From Alphaproteobacteria bacterium (lineage in GTDB: Bacteria; Pseudomonadota; Alphaproteobacteria; JAAEOK01): 64,000 nt of DNA. Each line of letters opens with the position of its first letter. Position 1 is the first letter of the stretch. Of the stretch, positions 18,141-26,989 are shown one piece after another. The notes under the pieces were generated by a model that was not told where the DNA came from, ran no database searches, and saw only the letters and a list, made by a program, of their open reading frames with translations. The stretch covers positions 1 through 64,000 of the forward strand of contig JAAEOK010000052.1 of the NCBI GenBank assembly GCA_024244705.1, read 5' to 3'. A program made the position numbers and the translations under genes.

Positions 18141-19018
18141 GCCGGCGCGGATGGCAGCCGGACCAAGCCACCCGGCAGTCCAAGATCGGCGGCCAGACTG
18201 CGGCCATCGGGGAAACGCTTGAACCAGTCCCAGGCGACATAGGGAGCGCCACCGTCGGTATTGGGCGCGGCGCGGTGCGCGCGCACGTCGTCGATATTGA
18301 CCGTCCGGCATTCGGTATTGAACCGCGTCAGGGCGGCAGCATCAGGCCGGCTGGCGTGCAGGTGCTGGGCGGAGAAGCATAAGAGATCGCCGGGATCGAT
18401 GACGATGGGCACGGGCGTGGTGTCGCCCATCGGCTCCGCCAGCGCCGCCAGCCGCGGATACGCCTTGCGGTCGGTGGGCGGCAGCCGGCGCAGCTCGGCT
18501 AAGTCCCAGCGCGCGCTGGTGTTGGCGATCGGTCGTGACCAATAGTCGGGATAGACTACCAATGTCCGCTCCGCCTCGAGTGGGAAGACCGGTGCCCACC
18601 AGTTGATTTGCTGGTAAACGTTCGAACCCCAGCTGTCGCGATGGGGCGGCAGGTGGAGGCGGGGGTTGGCGGGAAAGTGATGCCGCGGCGGTACCGCCCG
18701 CAGGGCGAACCAATCGTAGTAGGTTTGCTCCGGATCGGCGCCGACGGCGCGCAAGATATCGATCCACAACGCGCGCACCCGACCCTCGCTGCGCCAATTG
18801 CGCCGCAAAGTTTCGACCTTGTCGAGATAGTCGCCCACCGTGAACCGTTGGTGCGCCGTTCGCGGCTCACCGCCAAGAACAGCCTCCACGTGATCGCGCG
18901 CCAGCGTCAGCAGTGGCGCCAACGCCGCGACCTGGCGATAGACGACCAGCGCGCCATCGAACACCCGTGCCGCGCGCGCCGGGTCATCCTCGGGAAAAGC
19001 AATCGATTCGACGGTCAT
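18137..19018 (-). CDS. PhyH-like Fe(II)/2-oxoglutarate dioxygenase
   Basis: 293 residues of the phytanoyl-CoA-hydroxylase-like superfamily. The iron triad is visible as H-x-D in LPPHRDSWGSN and a distal His in SAQHLHASRPD, with an Arg in LTRFNTECRTVN that could bind 2-oxoglutarate. It would hydroxylate an unknown small molecule. It begins 3 bp after the stop of the isocitrate-lyase-family gene on the same strand, a strong sign of a two-gene operon. 2OG oxygenases of this group also act in phosphonate and antibiotic pathways, so the substrate stays open. Confidence 0.8.
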   Translation of the reverse strand: MTVESIAFPEDDPARAARVFDGALVVYRQVAALAPLLTLARDHVEAVLGGEPRTAHQRFTVGDYLDKVETLRRNWRSEGRVRALWIDILRAVGADPEQTYYDWFALRAVPPRHHFPANPRLHLPPHRDSWGSNVYQQINWWAPVFPLEAERTLVVYPDYWSRPIANTSARWDLAELRRLPPTDRKAYPRLAALAEPMGDTTPVPIVIDPGDLLCFSAQHLHASRPDAAALTRFNTECRTVNIDDVRAHRAAPNTDGGAPYVAWDWFKRFPDGRSLAADLGLPGGLVRLPSAPA

Positions 19019-19021
19019 CGC

Positions 19022-19885
19022 TTATCCGCCAAGATAGCGGTCCTCGGCCGCGTAGTAGTCGTCGAAGCCGACGATCTCGCACAGTTCGCCAAAATCGGTC
19101 ATCATTTCGACCGGCTGGCGACCCTCGGCGAGCGCCGCCAGGGCCTCACTCATCGCCTTGATCGCCGCGGCGAGCGGCGTGAAGGGATAGATCGCGAGCT
19201 TAAATCCCAATTCCTCGAGGCGTTGTGGCGAGAGGACCGGGGTTAGACCCTGGTGCACCATGTTCGCCATTTGCGGCGTCGGGATCTCTTTACAGATACG
19301 GGCCAACTCCATTTCGTCGCTGGGCGCTTCGACGAAAGTGATATCAGCGCCGAAATCGGCAAAGGCTTGGGCCCGCCAGATCGCCTCGTCGATCCCGTCG
19401 GTGCCTCGCGCGTCCGTACGCGCGACGATCAGGATATCGTCGCCCTCATCGCGGGCGTCGACGGCGGCCCGCACGCGCGCCAGCGCTTCACCGCGGTCGA
19501 CCACCTGCTTGCCGCGGGTATGGCCGCAGCGCTTGGGCGAAACCTGATCCTCGAGCATCACGCCGGCGAACCCTGCCCGCCGATAACCGTCCACGGTCCG
19601 TTTGACGTTGATCGCATTGCCATAGCCGGTGTCGCCGTCGCCGATGACCGGAATGTCGACGGCGGCGCAAATGTTGCGTCCCTGGTCGGCCATCTCGGCA
19701 AAGGAAATCAATCCGGTATCGGGCAGACCGAGACGAACCGCCGACACCGCGAAGCCGGACATGAACGACAGCGGGAAACCCGCGCGTTCGATCAGTCGTG
19801 CGCTCAAGGCATCGAAGCAGCAAGCGGTGACCCGTATCCCGGGCTCGGCAAACACCGCCCGCAGGCGGCCGGCAGATGACGTCAC
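19022..19885 (-). CDS. Isocitrate lyase / PEP mutase family protein
   Basis: A 287-residue TIM-barrel C-C (or C-P) lyase. The Mg-binding GDGDTGYGN loop and the active-site SPKRCGH motif are clear; the Cys in KRCGH is typical of the isocitrate/2-methylisocitrate/dimethylmalate lyase branch rather than of true PEP mutases. The exact substrate cannot be read off. The start is a GTG at 19885 with AGGGAG seven bases upstream; a longer open frame to 19942 has no ribosome site. Operon with the downstream PhyH-like dioxygenase. Confidence 0.82.
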   Translation of the reverse strand: MTSSAGRLRAVFAEPGIRVTACCFDALSARLIERAGFPLSFMSGFAVSAVRLGLPDTGLISFAEMADQGRNICAAVDIPVIGDGDTGYGNAINVKRTVDGYRRAGFAGVMLEDQVSPKRCGHTRGKQVVDRGEALARVRAAVDARDEGDDILIVARTDARGTDGIDEAIWRAQAFADFGADITFVEAPSDEMELARICKEIPTPQMANMVHQGLTPVLSPQRLEELGFKLAIYPFTPLAAAIKAMSEALAALAEGRQPVEMMTDFGELCEIVGFDDYYAAEDRYLGG

Positions 19886-20039
19886 GGCGAAACTCCCTTG
19901 GCAATTTCCCATTGGCAATCGGCAAGCCTGGAATGGTACCAAGTACCGCCCCAGGGGCGCACGTCAATAAAGGACCGTTCAAGAGTTGGAGCCGCCGTCC
20001 GCAGTATCTCGTCAACCCGGTTTTCCCCAAGCGGAGCCG

Positions 20040-21494
20040 ATGCAGCAGAAACAGATTTCCATTCCCGAGGCGCTCAAGCTGGCAAAAAAACTCCTGGCCA
20101 ACAATCAGATTGGCAAGGCGGCGCAGATATTGGGAGAGGTCACCCAACGCCAACCCAGCTTGGTCGAGGCGCAACAGCTCTATGCCACCGCCTTGATGCA
20201 GATCGACCGTGCCGAAGATGCGGAGCCGGCCCTGCGGCGGGCGCTCAATGCCGCGCCCGACCATGTCGGGCTGCTCAACACGCTCGGACTATGCCTGGTC
20301 CTGCTCGGCCGTCTCGATGAGGCGCGCGACCTGCTGCAGCGGGTCGAAACGCTGGTCCCGAGCAATCCGCTGGTCCATCGCAATCTCGGGCTCCTGCACT
20401 ATTACGGGCACGACTACGAGGATGCCGAAAAGGCGTTCCGGCGCACGCTTCGCCTCGAGGCCGGCTTCGTCTCTGCGCTTCACAATCTCGGAAATGTGCT
20501 CGAGGCCACCGCCCGCTTCGATGAGGCGATCGAAATATATGATCGTGCCCTGCGCCATGCGCCGAAGGACCCCGAAATGCGTTTCGATCGCGGGCTCTGC
20601 TATCTCCGCGCCCGCGACTACGAACGCGGCTTCGCCGACTACGAGGCGCGTCTGAACCGCCGCGACCAGCGCGCGCGGCACCAGCGATTCAAGCCACCGT
20701 TGTGGGACGGCGGTGATTTCGCGGGCAAAACGCTGATCGTTTACGGCGAGCAAGGCTTCGGCGACATTATCCAGTGCGCGCGTTATTTGCCGGGGATCAA
20801 GGAGCGCGGCGGCACCATAATCTTTTATGCGCCGCAACAGATCAAGAGGTTGCTTGAAACCGTCGCCGGGGTCGACCGGGTCGTGACGCCCGACGAAGAA
20901 ATGCCGGCGGCGGACCTTAAGGTCCCGGTGTTCAGCTTGCCCGGTCTGTTCGAGACCCGGTGGCCGGACATACCGGCCAAGGTCCCCTATGTGTCCGCAG
21001 CGCCTCGGGACACCTCCCCGCTCGACGGCGACGGCCTGAAGGTCGGACTGGTGTGGGCCGGCAGCAAGATCTTCAAGGGCGACTACACCCGATCGATGCG
21101 TCTCGAATATCTTGCGCCGCTGCTCGACGTTCCGGGCGTCAGTTACTTCAATCTTCAGTTCGGCGAGTCGACGGCGGGCTTCGACGATCGGATTCACGAC
21201 CTCGGGGACGAAACGCTTGGCGATTTCTATCAGACCGGCGGCATCATTGAGCAACTCGACCTGCTGATATCCGTCGACACCGTCACGGTTCACCTCGCCG
21301 GAGCGTTGGACCGGCCGGTGTGGGCGATGCTGGCTTACGCCTGCGATTGGCGCTGGGGCGCCGACGGCGACCGCTCCCCCTGGTATCCCAGCGTCCGCCT
21401 CTATCGCCAGCCCGAGCCAAAACAATGGGACGCGGTGGTCGCCCGGATCGCCGATGACCTCACCGCCTTGGCCACTGAAAGGGCGACATCGTGA
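20040..21494 (+). CDS. TPR protein with C-terminal GT9-like glycosyltransferase domain
   Basis: 484 residues from the ATG at 20040. Residues 1-210 are six or so TPR units (LNTLGLCLVLLGRLDEARDL, ALHNLGNVLEATARFDEAIE, KDPEMRFDRGLCYLRARDYE). Residues about 230-480 resemble heptosyltransferase-type (GT9/GT-B) domains: LIVYGEQGFGDIIQCARYLP, LKVGLVWAGSK, and the signature DLLISVDTVTVHLAGALDRP followed by the WRWG and WYPSVRLYRQ motifs. Such TPR-GT9 proteins are common in Alphaproteobacteria, with unknown acceptors. Cytoplasmic. Together with the TPR-GT41 gene it suggests protein or surface-glycan glycosylation. Confidence 0.85.
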   Translation: MQQKQISIPEALKLAKKLLANNQIGKAAQILGEVTQRQPSLVEAQQLYATALMQIDRAEDAEPALRRALNAAPDHVGLLNTLGLCLVLLGRLDEARDLLQRVETLVPSNPLVHRNLGLLHYYGHDYEDAEKAFRRTLRLEAGFVSALHNLGNVLEATARFDEAIEIYDRALRHAPKDPEMRFDRGLCYLRARDYERGFADYEARLNRRDQRARHQRFKPPLWDGGDFAGKTLIVYGEQGFGDIIQCARYLPGIKERGGTIIFYAPQQIKRLLETVAGVDRVVTPDEEMPAADLKVPVFSLPGLFETRWPDIPAKVPYVSAAPRDTSPLDGDGLKVGLVWAGSKIFKGDYTRSMRLEYLAPLLDVPGVSYFNLQFGESTAGFDDRIHDLGDETLGDFYQTGGIIEQLDLLISVDTVTVHLAGALDRPVWAMLAYACDWRWGADGDRSPWYPSVRLYRQPEPKQWDAVVARIADDLTALATERATS

Positions 21495-21524
21495 CGACGC
21501 AATGGTGAACGGAGTGATCGGTCG

Positions 21525-22160
21525 ATGACCAAATCTATTCTCGTCTACGGCGATTCGATTTCCTGGGGCTTTCGGGCGGACAACATGTTGCGATACCCGC
21601 TGGCGCAGCGGTGGCCGCACATTCTTCGGGGCCTGCTCGGCAAGCGGGCGCATGTCGTCGAAGAATGCCTCAACGGGCGCACGACGGCCTATGACAGCCC
21701 GCTGCTCCCCGATCGCAACGGTGTCAAGGCGCTGCCGCCGCTGCTCGAATCCCATGCCCCGCTCGATCTCGTCATCATCATGCTCGGCACCAACGACCTG
21801 CAATCGAACATGCATTTGACGGCCAACGACATCGCCGCCGGATGCGGCGGGCTGGTCCTCGGCATTCTCAGGAGCCAAGCCGGGCCCGACCTCGGCATTC
21901 CGAAAATCCTCGTCGTCGCGCCGCCTTTGGTCACCCGGCCGGTCGACGCGATGGCGGTTTTCTTCGATGGCGTCGAAGAGAATTCGCGGGCGTTGCCGGA
22001 ACTCTATCGGCGGCTCGCCGAGGGCTACAAGTGCGATTTCCTCGACGCCAGCACCATTGTCGAGGGGTGCGAAATCGACGGCATTCATCTGACGCCGGAG
22101 AGCAACGCCGTCCTGGCGCGCGCGGTGGCCGACGCGGTCGAACCGATCCTGTGGCCATGA
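21525..22160 (+). CDS. SGNH/GDSL-family hydrolase
   Basis: A 211-residue SGNH esterase. Block I is YGDSISWGF with the nucleophile Ser near residue 12, block II contributes LNGRTT, block III is IMLGTNDLQ and block V is EIDGIHLTPE with the catalytic Asp-x2-His. No signal peptide, so it acts in the cytoplasm, probably as a carbohydrate esterase or small-molecule acylhydrolase. It lies 30 bp after the TPR-GT9 gene and 43 bp before the M24 gene, all in one direction, so these three may be an operon. Confidence 0.9.
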   Translation: MTKSILVYGDSISWGFRADNMLRYPLAQRWPHILRGLLGKRAHVVEECLNGRTTAYDSPLLPDRNGVKALPPLLESHAPLDLVIIMLGTNDLQSNMHLTANDIAAGCGGLVLGILRSQAGPDLGIPKILVVAPPLVTRPVDAMAVFFDGVEENSRALPELYRRLAEGYKCDFLDASTIVEGCEIDGIHLTPESNAVLARAVADAVEPILWP

Positions 22161-22203
22161 TCGGAACCGGGATTTCGGCGAGGAACGTTGAGGAGGCATA
22201 GGC

Positions 22204-23484
22204 ATGAATAGCGACCAGTCAACCGGCCGACCGTCGGATCGCCGACCGGATATGGTGCGGATCGCCCGATCGACGCCGATCAACCGCCTGCCCGATACCG
22301 AAGCCGGCATCGACATGACCGCGCTCCGCCGCTATCGATTGGGGCGCGTCCGCGAGCAACTCGCGGCCCACGATTACGGCGCCTGCATTCTGTTCGATGC
22401 GCTCAATATTCGCTACGCCACCGGCAGCCGTCACAGCTCCGCCCTGCAGATGCACATCCCCTACCGCTATCTGTTCCTACCGGTCGAAGGTCCGGTTGTG
22501 TTGTTCGACGCCGGCTATTCCCATCATACGGCCGCCGGCCTGGATACCGTCGACGAATGCCGGCCGTTCAAGCCGATAAGCCCATTCTTCGGCGGGCCCA
22601 GAGTGGGTGAGATGACGAAAGCCTGGGCCGACGAGATCGGTGACCTGCTCGTTGCCCATGGCGGTGGCAGTAAACGGATCGCTATCGATGGCGGTCCGCC
22701 GTTGATACCGCAGGAATTGGCGGCCCGCGGCTACGTCGTCGGCGACGCGCAGGTGCCGATGGAACTGGCCCGCTCGATCAAATCGGCGGAGGAAGTCCAA
22801 TGCATGGTCTACGCCATCGCCGTCGCCGAGATTGGGCTGTCACGCATGCGCGCTGCGCTCGAGCCCGGCATGACCGAGAACGAGCTGTGGTCGATTCTCT
22901 ATCAGACCAATATCGCCATGGGAGGCGACTGGATCGACGACCGCGCGCTGAGCGCCGGCGACCGCGCCAATCCGTTGTTGCAGGAATCCTCCGACCGGCT
23001 CATCCGTCCTGGTGAGTTGGTCGATGTCGACACCGACATGTTGGGCCCGCTCGGTTATTGCGCCGACATTTCGCGGACCTTTTTCTGTCGTCCCGGCAAA
23101 CCCAGCGACGAGCAGCGAAGGCTCTACAAGCTCGCCCATGAGGAACTGCACCATAATTTGGAGCTGGTGCGGCCCGGTATGGGCTTTCGCGAATTCTCCG
23201 AAAAGGCGTGGCAACGGCCGCCAGAGTTCGAGGCCAACCGCTACCCCGTCCTCATGCACGGCATCGGCGTCTGCGACGAGTACCCCAGCTTCTTCCACCT
23301 CCAGGATTGGGACCGCGTTGGCTACGACGGCACAATCGAAGAGAACATGACCTTGTGTGTGGAAAGCTTCATCGGCGAGGAAGGCGGCTACGAGGCGGTG
23401 AAGCTCGAGCAGCAGGTGCTGGTAACCGCAAACGGGTGCGAAGTGCTGACCAAATTCCCGTTCGAGGACGACCTCCTGGCTTGA
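22204..23484 (+). CDS. M24 metallopeptidase-fold protein, DddP-like paralogue
   Basis: 426 residues of the M24 (pita-bread) family, closest in pattern to the DMSP lyase DddP. The metal ligands are D276 and D278 (VDTD), D288 (CADIS), H352 (MHGIG), E387 (LCVES) and E402 (VKLEQ), with the DddP catalytic counterparts Y347 and D358. Spacing between them is identical to that in the second copy at 31550. The substrate-side segment, WIDDRALSAGDRANPLLQES, differs from DddP proper, so another substrate is likely: another onium compound, creatine-like molecule or X-Pro peptide. 43 bp downstream of the GDSL hydrolase. Confidence 0.8.
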   Translation: MNSDQSTGRPSDRRPDMVRIARSTPINRLPDTEAGIDMTALRRYRLGRVREQLAAHDYGACILFDALNIRYATGSRHSSALQMHIPYRYLFLPVEGPVVLFDAGYSHHTAAGLDTVDECRPFKPISPFFGGPRVGEMTKAWADEIGDLLVAHGGGSKRIAIDGGPPLIPQELAARGYVVGDAQVPMELARSIKSAEEVQCMVYAIAVAEIGLSRMRAALEPGMTENELWSILYQTNIAMGGDWIDDRALSAGDRANPLLQESSDRLIRPGELVDVDTDMLGPLGYCADISRTFFCRPGKPSDEQRRLYKLAHEELHHNLELVRPGMGFREFSEKAWQRPPEFEANRYPVLMHGIGVCDEYPSFFHLQDWDRVGYDGTIEENMTLCVESFIGEEGGYEAVKLEQQVLVTANGCEVLTKFPFEDDLLA

Positions 23485-23501
23485 ACGCGGCGGGCTGCCG
23501 T

Positions 23502-23948
23502 CTAATCCGGCGCCATTCCCTTTTCGACCAACTGACCGACCGCCGATTCGTTCTTCACCAGCCCGCTCAATCCCATCCCGCGCAGGACATTGGCCGCCTT
23601 GGTAAATTGGATGTTGGGATAGCTGACGATCTCGATGCGGTTGCCCCAGGGGTCGAGAAAGTCGAGGAAGCGTCCGGGCAGGATCTCCACGCCCATTGCC
23701 TCCAGGGCTCGGCGCGCCGCCTCCTTGTCATCGACGACAAGGCCAAAGTGACGCGACCCGTCGGGGCCTTGGGTGCGGCCCTTCGACAGCGCGATGAACT
23801 GGTCGCCGAGATCGATCTCGGCTGAATTCTCGCCCTTGCCACGCAACTCGAAATCGACGAAGCCGCGATAGAATTCGATCGCCTCGTCGATATCGCCGAC
23901 TTCGAGGGCGACGTGGTTGAAGCCAACGGCCCGCGCCTTCTGTTCCAC
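23502..23948 (-). CDS. Glyoxalase/bleomycin-resistance (VOC) family protein
   Basis: 148 residues from a GTG at 23948 with GGGGAG upstream. It carries the VOC repeat: FNHVALEVGDIDEAIEFY with the first metal-binding His, and SRHFGLVVDD with a second, ending in FLDPWGNRIEIVSY with the Glu. This fits a divalent-metal enzyme such as a lactoylglutathione lyase, dioxygenase or epimerase. The C-terminal 35 residues extend past the fold. Convergent with the M24 gene, 17 bp apart. Confidence 0.85.
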   Translation of the reverse strand: MEQKARAVGFNHVALEVGDIDEAIEFYRGFVDFELRGKGENSAEIDLGDQFIALSKGRTQGPDGSRHFGLVVDDKEAARRALEAMGVEILPGRFLDFLDPWGNRIEIVSYPNIQFTKAANVLRGMGLSGLVKNESAVGQLVEKGMAPD

Positions 23949-24127
23949 GATTTCCAGCTCCCCAATCAAATGCCTAGACGACCCAAATAGACGCCGCGTA
24001 GTCGATCCGCGAAGGGCGGCGACCGCGACGCATCGAAACTGACATCTAACTAGGTCGGAGAACCAAGAATGGTAGTCCCGCGAGAGAGCGAGCGGGTGCA
24101 ACCCGACCCCCGCCGGATCCCGATCGC

Positions 24128-24997
24128 CTATTCGGGGAACGGCAGCGGCGGCAGGGTCCGCAAGTAGGCAACGATGGCGTCGAGGTCCGACTCGTCGAGG
24201 TTCCGGTAATACCCAAAGCCCATGGGCGGAGACAGCGGATCGCCATCGGCGCGGATGCCCTCGGTGATGGCGCGCTTGATCTCGGCATCGGTCCAGTGCC
24301 CGATACCATCTTCGGGATGGGGGGTGATGTTCCGCGACACGGCGAGGCCCCAAGGGCCTTCCAAGACGAACCCGCCCGCGCCGAGATGATGTTCAAAATC
24401 GGGACGGCCGTCGACGGGCGTCGAGTGGCATTCGATGCAGTGCCCAAGCGGACCGGCCAGATAAGCGCCGTAGGCGACCATGTCGTCGCGCGGCACCTCC
24501 GCGACGCTCTCCGCGGGCGGGCCATAGGCCGGCGGCAGCGGGATGTTGTAGGTCGATCTCGGGACCTCGTTTCGCACCGCCGGCACCGACCGCAGATACG
24601 CGATGATCGCCGCCACGTCGCGGTCGGAGATGTCACGGTAGAGCTCGATCGGCATCGGCGGGCCGATGATCGACCCGTCCGGGCGCCGGCCTTCGCGGAT
24701 GGCGGTCGCGATATCGGCATCGCTCCAAGCGCCGATTCCGGTTTCCGGATCGGGTGTGATATTCGGGGCATAGGCCGTGAACGCGTCCCCCATCTCGATC
24801 AGGAATTGGCCAGCCAACTCCATTCCTTCGACCGGGCCTTCCGGTCCTTGCGGCGTGTGGCAATTGCCGCAGGCGACGATGCCTTGCATCAAGTAGGTGC
24901 CGCGTTCAAGCAGCGCCTCCGCGTGCGATTTTACCGGTGACGCAAGCAAGAATACGCCTACCGCCACCGTGGCGGACAGCCCCCCAATACGACCCAT
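24128..24997 (-). CDS. Diheme cytochrome c
   Basis: A periplasmic 289-residue protein with signal peptide (hydrophobic 8-20, cut near SHAEA) and two cytochrome c domains. Heme motifs are C43-GN-C46-H47 and C187-IE-C190-H191; each domain has its distal Met in a PPM segment (IGPPMPIELY and LSPPMGFGYY). The arrangement matches electron-transfer subunits of membrane dehydrogenases (alcohol, gluconate, aldehyde types). The ATG at 24997 has GGGAGG upstream; longer open frame not used. No dehydrogenase is next to it. Confidence 0.88.
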   Translation of the reverse strand: MGRIGGLSATVAVGVFLLASPVKSHAEALLERGTYLMQGIVACGNCHTPQGPEGPVEGMELAGQFLIEMGDAFTAYAPNITPDPETGIGAWSDADIATAIREGRRPDGSIIGPPMPIELYRDISDRDVAAIIAYLRSVPAVRNEVPRSTYNIPLPPAYGPPAESVAEVPRDDMVAYGAYLAGPLGHCIECHSTPVDGRPDFEHHLGAGGFVLEGPWGLAVSRNITPHPEDGIGHWTDAEIKRAITEGIRADGDPLSPPMGFGYYRNLDESDLDAIVAYLRTLPPLPFPE

Positions 24998-25154
24998 GGC
25001 GGCCTCCCTCGTACGACACTGTCTATTTGTTGTCTCCACGCGACGCAGAATCGGTGTCTTCGTTCTGCGCGTTTTTCGACGACGGCGCATTGCACCCACA
25101 TGGCGGATGAAAGTCAAATTCCGGCGTTGCGGCCGGGCCGCTCGAATGCCCTCG

Positions 25155-26864
25155 TCAAGCGGCGAATATCAGTCGAATCGTAACGTCGCTGCCGTGAGCC
25201 GAAGATTCCATGCGATCGGGATAAACGCCGGTCAAGAAATCGGCCAATCCATAGGAGAACGATTCCTCCTCGAAGAAGATGTGCCGGTGAACACCGACGT
25301 TCGGGAGGTTTAACAGTGTGCCCGAGTATTCCAAGGTCACGACAAGGTCGACGTCGTTGTAGGTAATCGCGGCGCGGATATTTCCTGAAATGAGGTTCGC
25401 GTCCTCGATATGGACCAGCACCTGCCGGGTCGTCGATACCGCCCGGTCCATGGTACCGGCGTCTATTCCCCATGCATTGCCGCGCGCCGTCAGCAATCCC
25501 TCTAGATCGTCCAGCGAATGATCCGATTGGTCGAGTTTGAAGGTCGCAGTGCGCCTGGCGCCAAGGCGAAAGAGCAGGTGCAGGCTCAGTGCCGTAACAA
25601 CCGCCACCGACAGCATTGTCCCGGTCAATGGCTGAATCAAATGCGGCAATTGCTTGAAGTAGTTCTGAAACACCTCCTTGCCCAGGCCCAGCAGCATGGC
25701 AATGCCGATGACATAGGTCATACGCGAATCGATGTTGCGCGATACCATGATCTGGATGCCGCCCGAGATCATGAACGATGATGTAAAAACGAGCGCGGCG
25801 CCGATTACGGCTTTCGGCAACAAAAGAAAAAGCGCGCCCACGGCAGGCACGAAGGCCAGCAGGATCAAAATGGCCCCGGCCGAAAAGGCGATATAGCGGC
25901 TGGTCGCGCCCGAAGCCTTGGACACGCCGACCAGACTGGGCGCCGTGTTCTGTCCGATCGTGCCGAGCAGACCGGCAACGATGCACCCGATGCCGTCGGC
26001 CAGCATGCCGCCCTTTATCGACGTCAGGTCAGGCCGTTTCCAATCGGTGTCATTGATCTTCTGGCATGTCGTGATGACGCCGACGGTGCGCAGCGCGGCG
26101 GCGATTCCGGCGATCAGGAAAGCCGGCACCAACACCCATTCGAAATCGTACGAAATGTAACCGGGATCGGGAACGAATACGGCAGGCCCCGCAAATATCG
26201 CGCCGATGGCGGACAGCGGGACGAGACCGAAGACGACCGACATAACCAAACCGAACAGGATGCCGGCAGACGCGCACATCAGCCGTGCCAACCCGCCGGC
26301 CCACAGGCTCAACCCAACAATCGCCGCCAAGGTCAGCAGCGACACGATCACATGCGTGAGATAATCCGGCCTGCCATAGGCGTCCACGTTGAGCACATGG
26401 TCGATGCCGACGAGGCCAAGCTGTATGCCGACGATGACGACGATGAAACCGCTAATCGCCGGTGGAAAAAAGACGCGAAGGTGGCTGAGAAATCGCGAGA
26501 TCACGATCTCGACCAGTCCGGCGAAAATGGTCATGCCGAAGACCGCGCCGAGGCCGAAGCTCGACGATGCCAACATGGAGGGGCCGAGGTAAATAGCCGA
26601 GAACACGGGCGCGGCGAGAAACCCGGACCCAACCGGGCCGCGCCAGATGGCCTGCAACAAGGATCCGATGGCAGCCGCAACCATGCCCAGACTGACCGCG
26701 TTGATCGTGTCCTGCTGGGTGGCGCCGCCGGCGCGCACGACGACGACGATGAGAATCAAGTAAACCGACAGAAGCGCCGCATACTGACCGCCGAGCAGGA
26801 TCAGCCGAGGCCATGGCGGCACGTCATCGACCGCGTAGATCAAATCTTCGGGCGGTTTGGTCAT
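25155..26864 (-). CDS. NCS2-family nucleobase permease with a soluble C-terminal domain
   Basis: 569 residues. Residues 1-435 are a 12-14-helix NCS2 (xanthine/uracil permease) carrier, with QYAALLSVYLILIVVVVRAGG at helix 1, the helix-8 region AAALRTVGVITTCQKIND, and the family's LGTIGQNTAPSLVGVSKASG. Residues 437-569 are an unusual cytoplasmic tail (LDDLEGLLTARGNAWG..., LVVTLEYSGTLLNLP) that resembles a degenerate RsbW/GHKL ATPase fold, though the N-box is not convincing. The ATG at 26864 was chosen because the family text begins there; 30 extra upstream codons are open. Inner membrane; purine or pyrimidine uptake is likely. Confidence 0.85.
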   Translation of the reverse strand: MTKPPEDLIYAVDDVPPWPRLILLGGQYAALLSVYLILIVVVVRAGGATQQDTINAVSLGMVAAAIGSLLQAIWRGPVGSGFLAAPVFSAIYLGPSMLASSSFGLGAVFGMTIFAGLVEIVISRFLSHLRVFFPPAISGFIVVIVGIQLGLVGIDHVLNVDAYGRPDYLTHVIVSLLTLAAIVGLSLWAGGLARLMCASAGILFGLVMSVVFGLVPLSAIGAIFAGPAVFVPDPGYISYDFEWVLVPAFLIAGIAAALRTVGVITTCQKINDTDWKRPDLTSIKGGMLADGIGCIVAGLLGTIGQNTAPSLVGVSKASGATSRYIAFSAGAILILLAFVPAVGALFLLLPKAVIGAALVFTSSFMISGGIQIMVSRNIDSRMTYVIGIAMLLGLGKEVFQNYFKQLPHLIQPLTGTMLSVAVVTALSLHLLFRLGARRTATFKLDQSDHSLDDLEGLLTARGNAWGIDAGTMDRAVSTTRQVLVHIEDANLISGNIRAAITYNDVDLVVTLEYSGTLLNLPNVGVHRHIFFEEESFSYGLADFLTGVYPDRMESSAHGSDVTIRLIFAA

Positions 26865-26989
26865 CCCCTGGCTCTTCGACCTCGATCGTATAATCGGGCA
26901 ATGCCCGCCGGGCCTGATTCTTCCTCGATCAGTGTTCCGGACTATCGCCGCCAATCCAACAACGGCGGTTCACCGTGTCCGGCCATGTC

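Noticed and set aside
20289-22316. Very long open frame (675 codons) on the minus strand
   Set aside because: It lies antisense to the TPR-GT9 and GDSL genes, has an Arg/Asp-rich mosaic with no domain, and is a by-product of high-GC codon bias.
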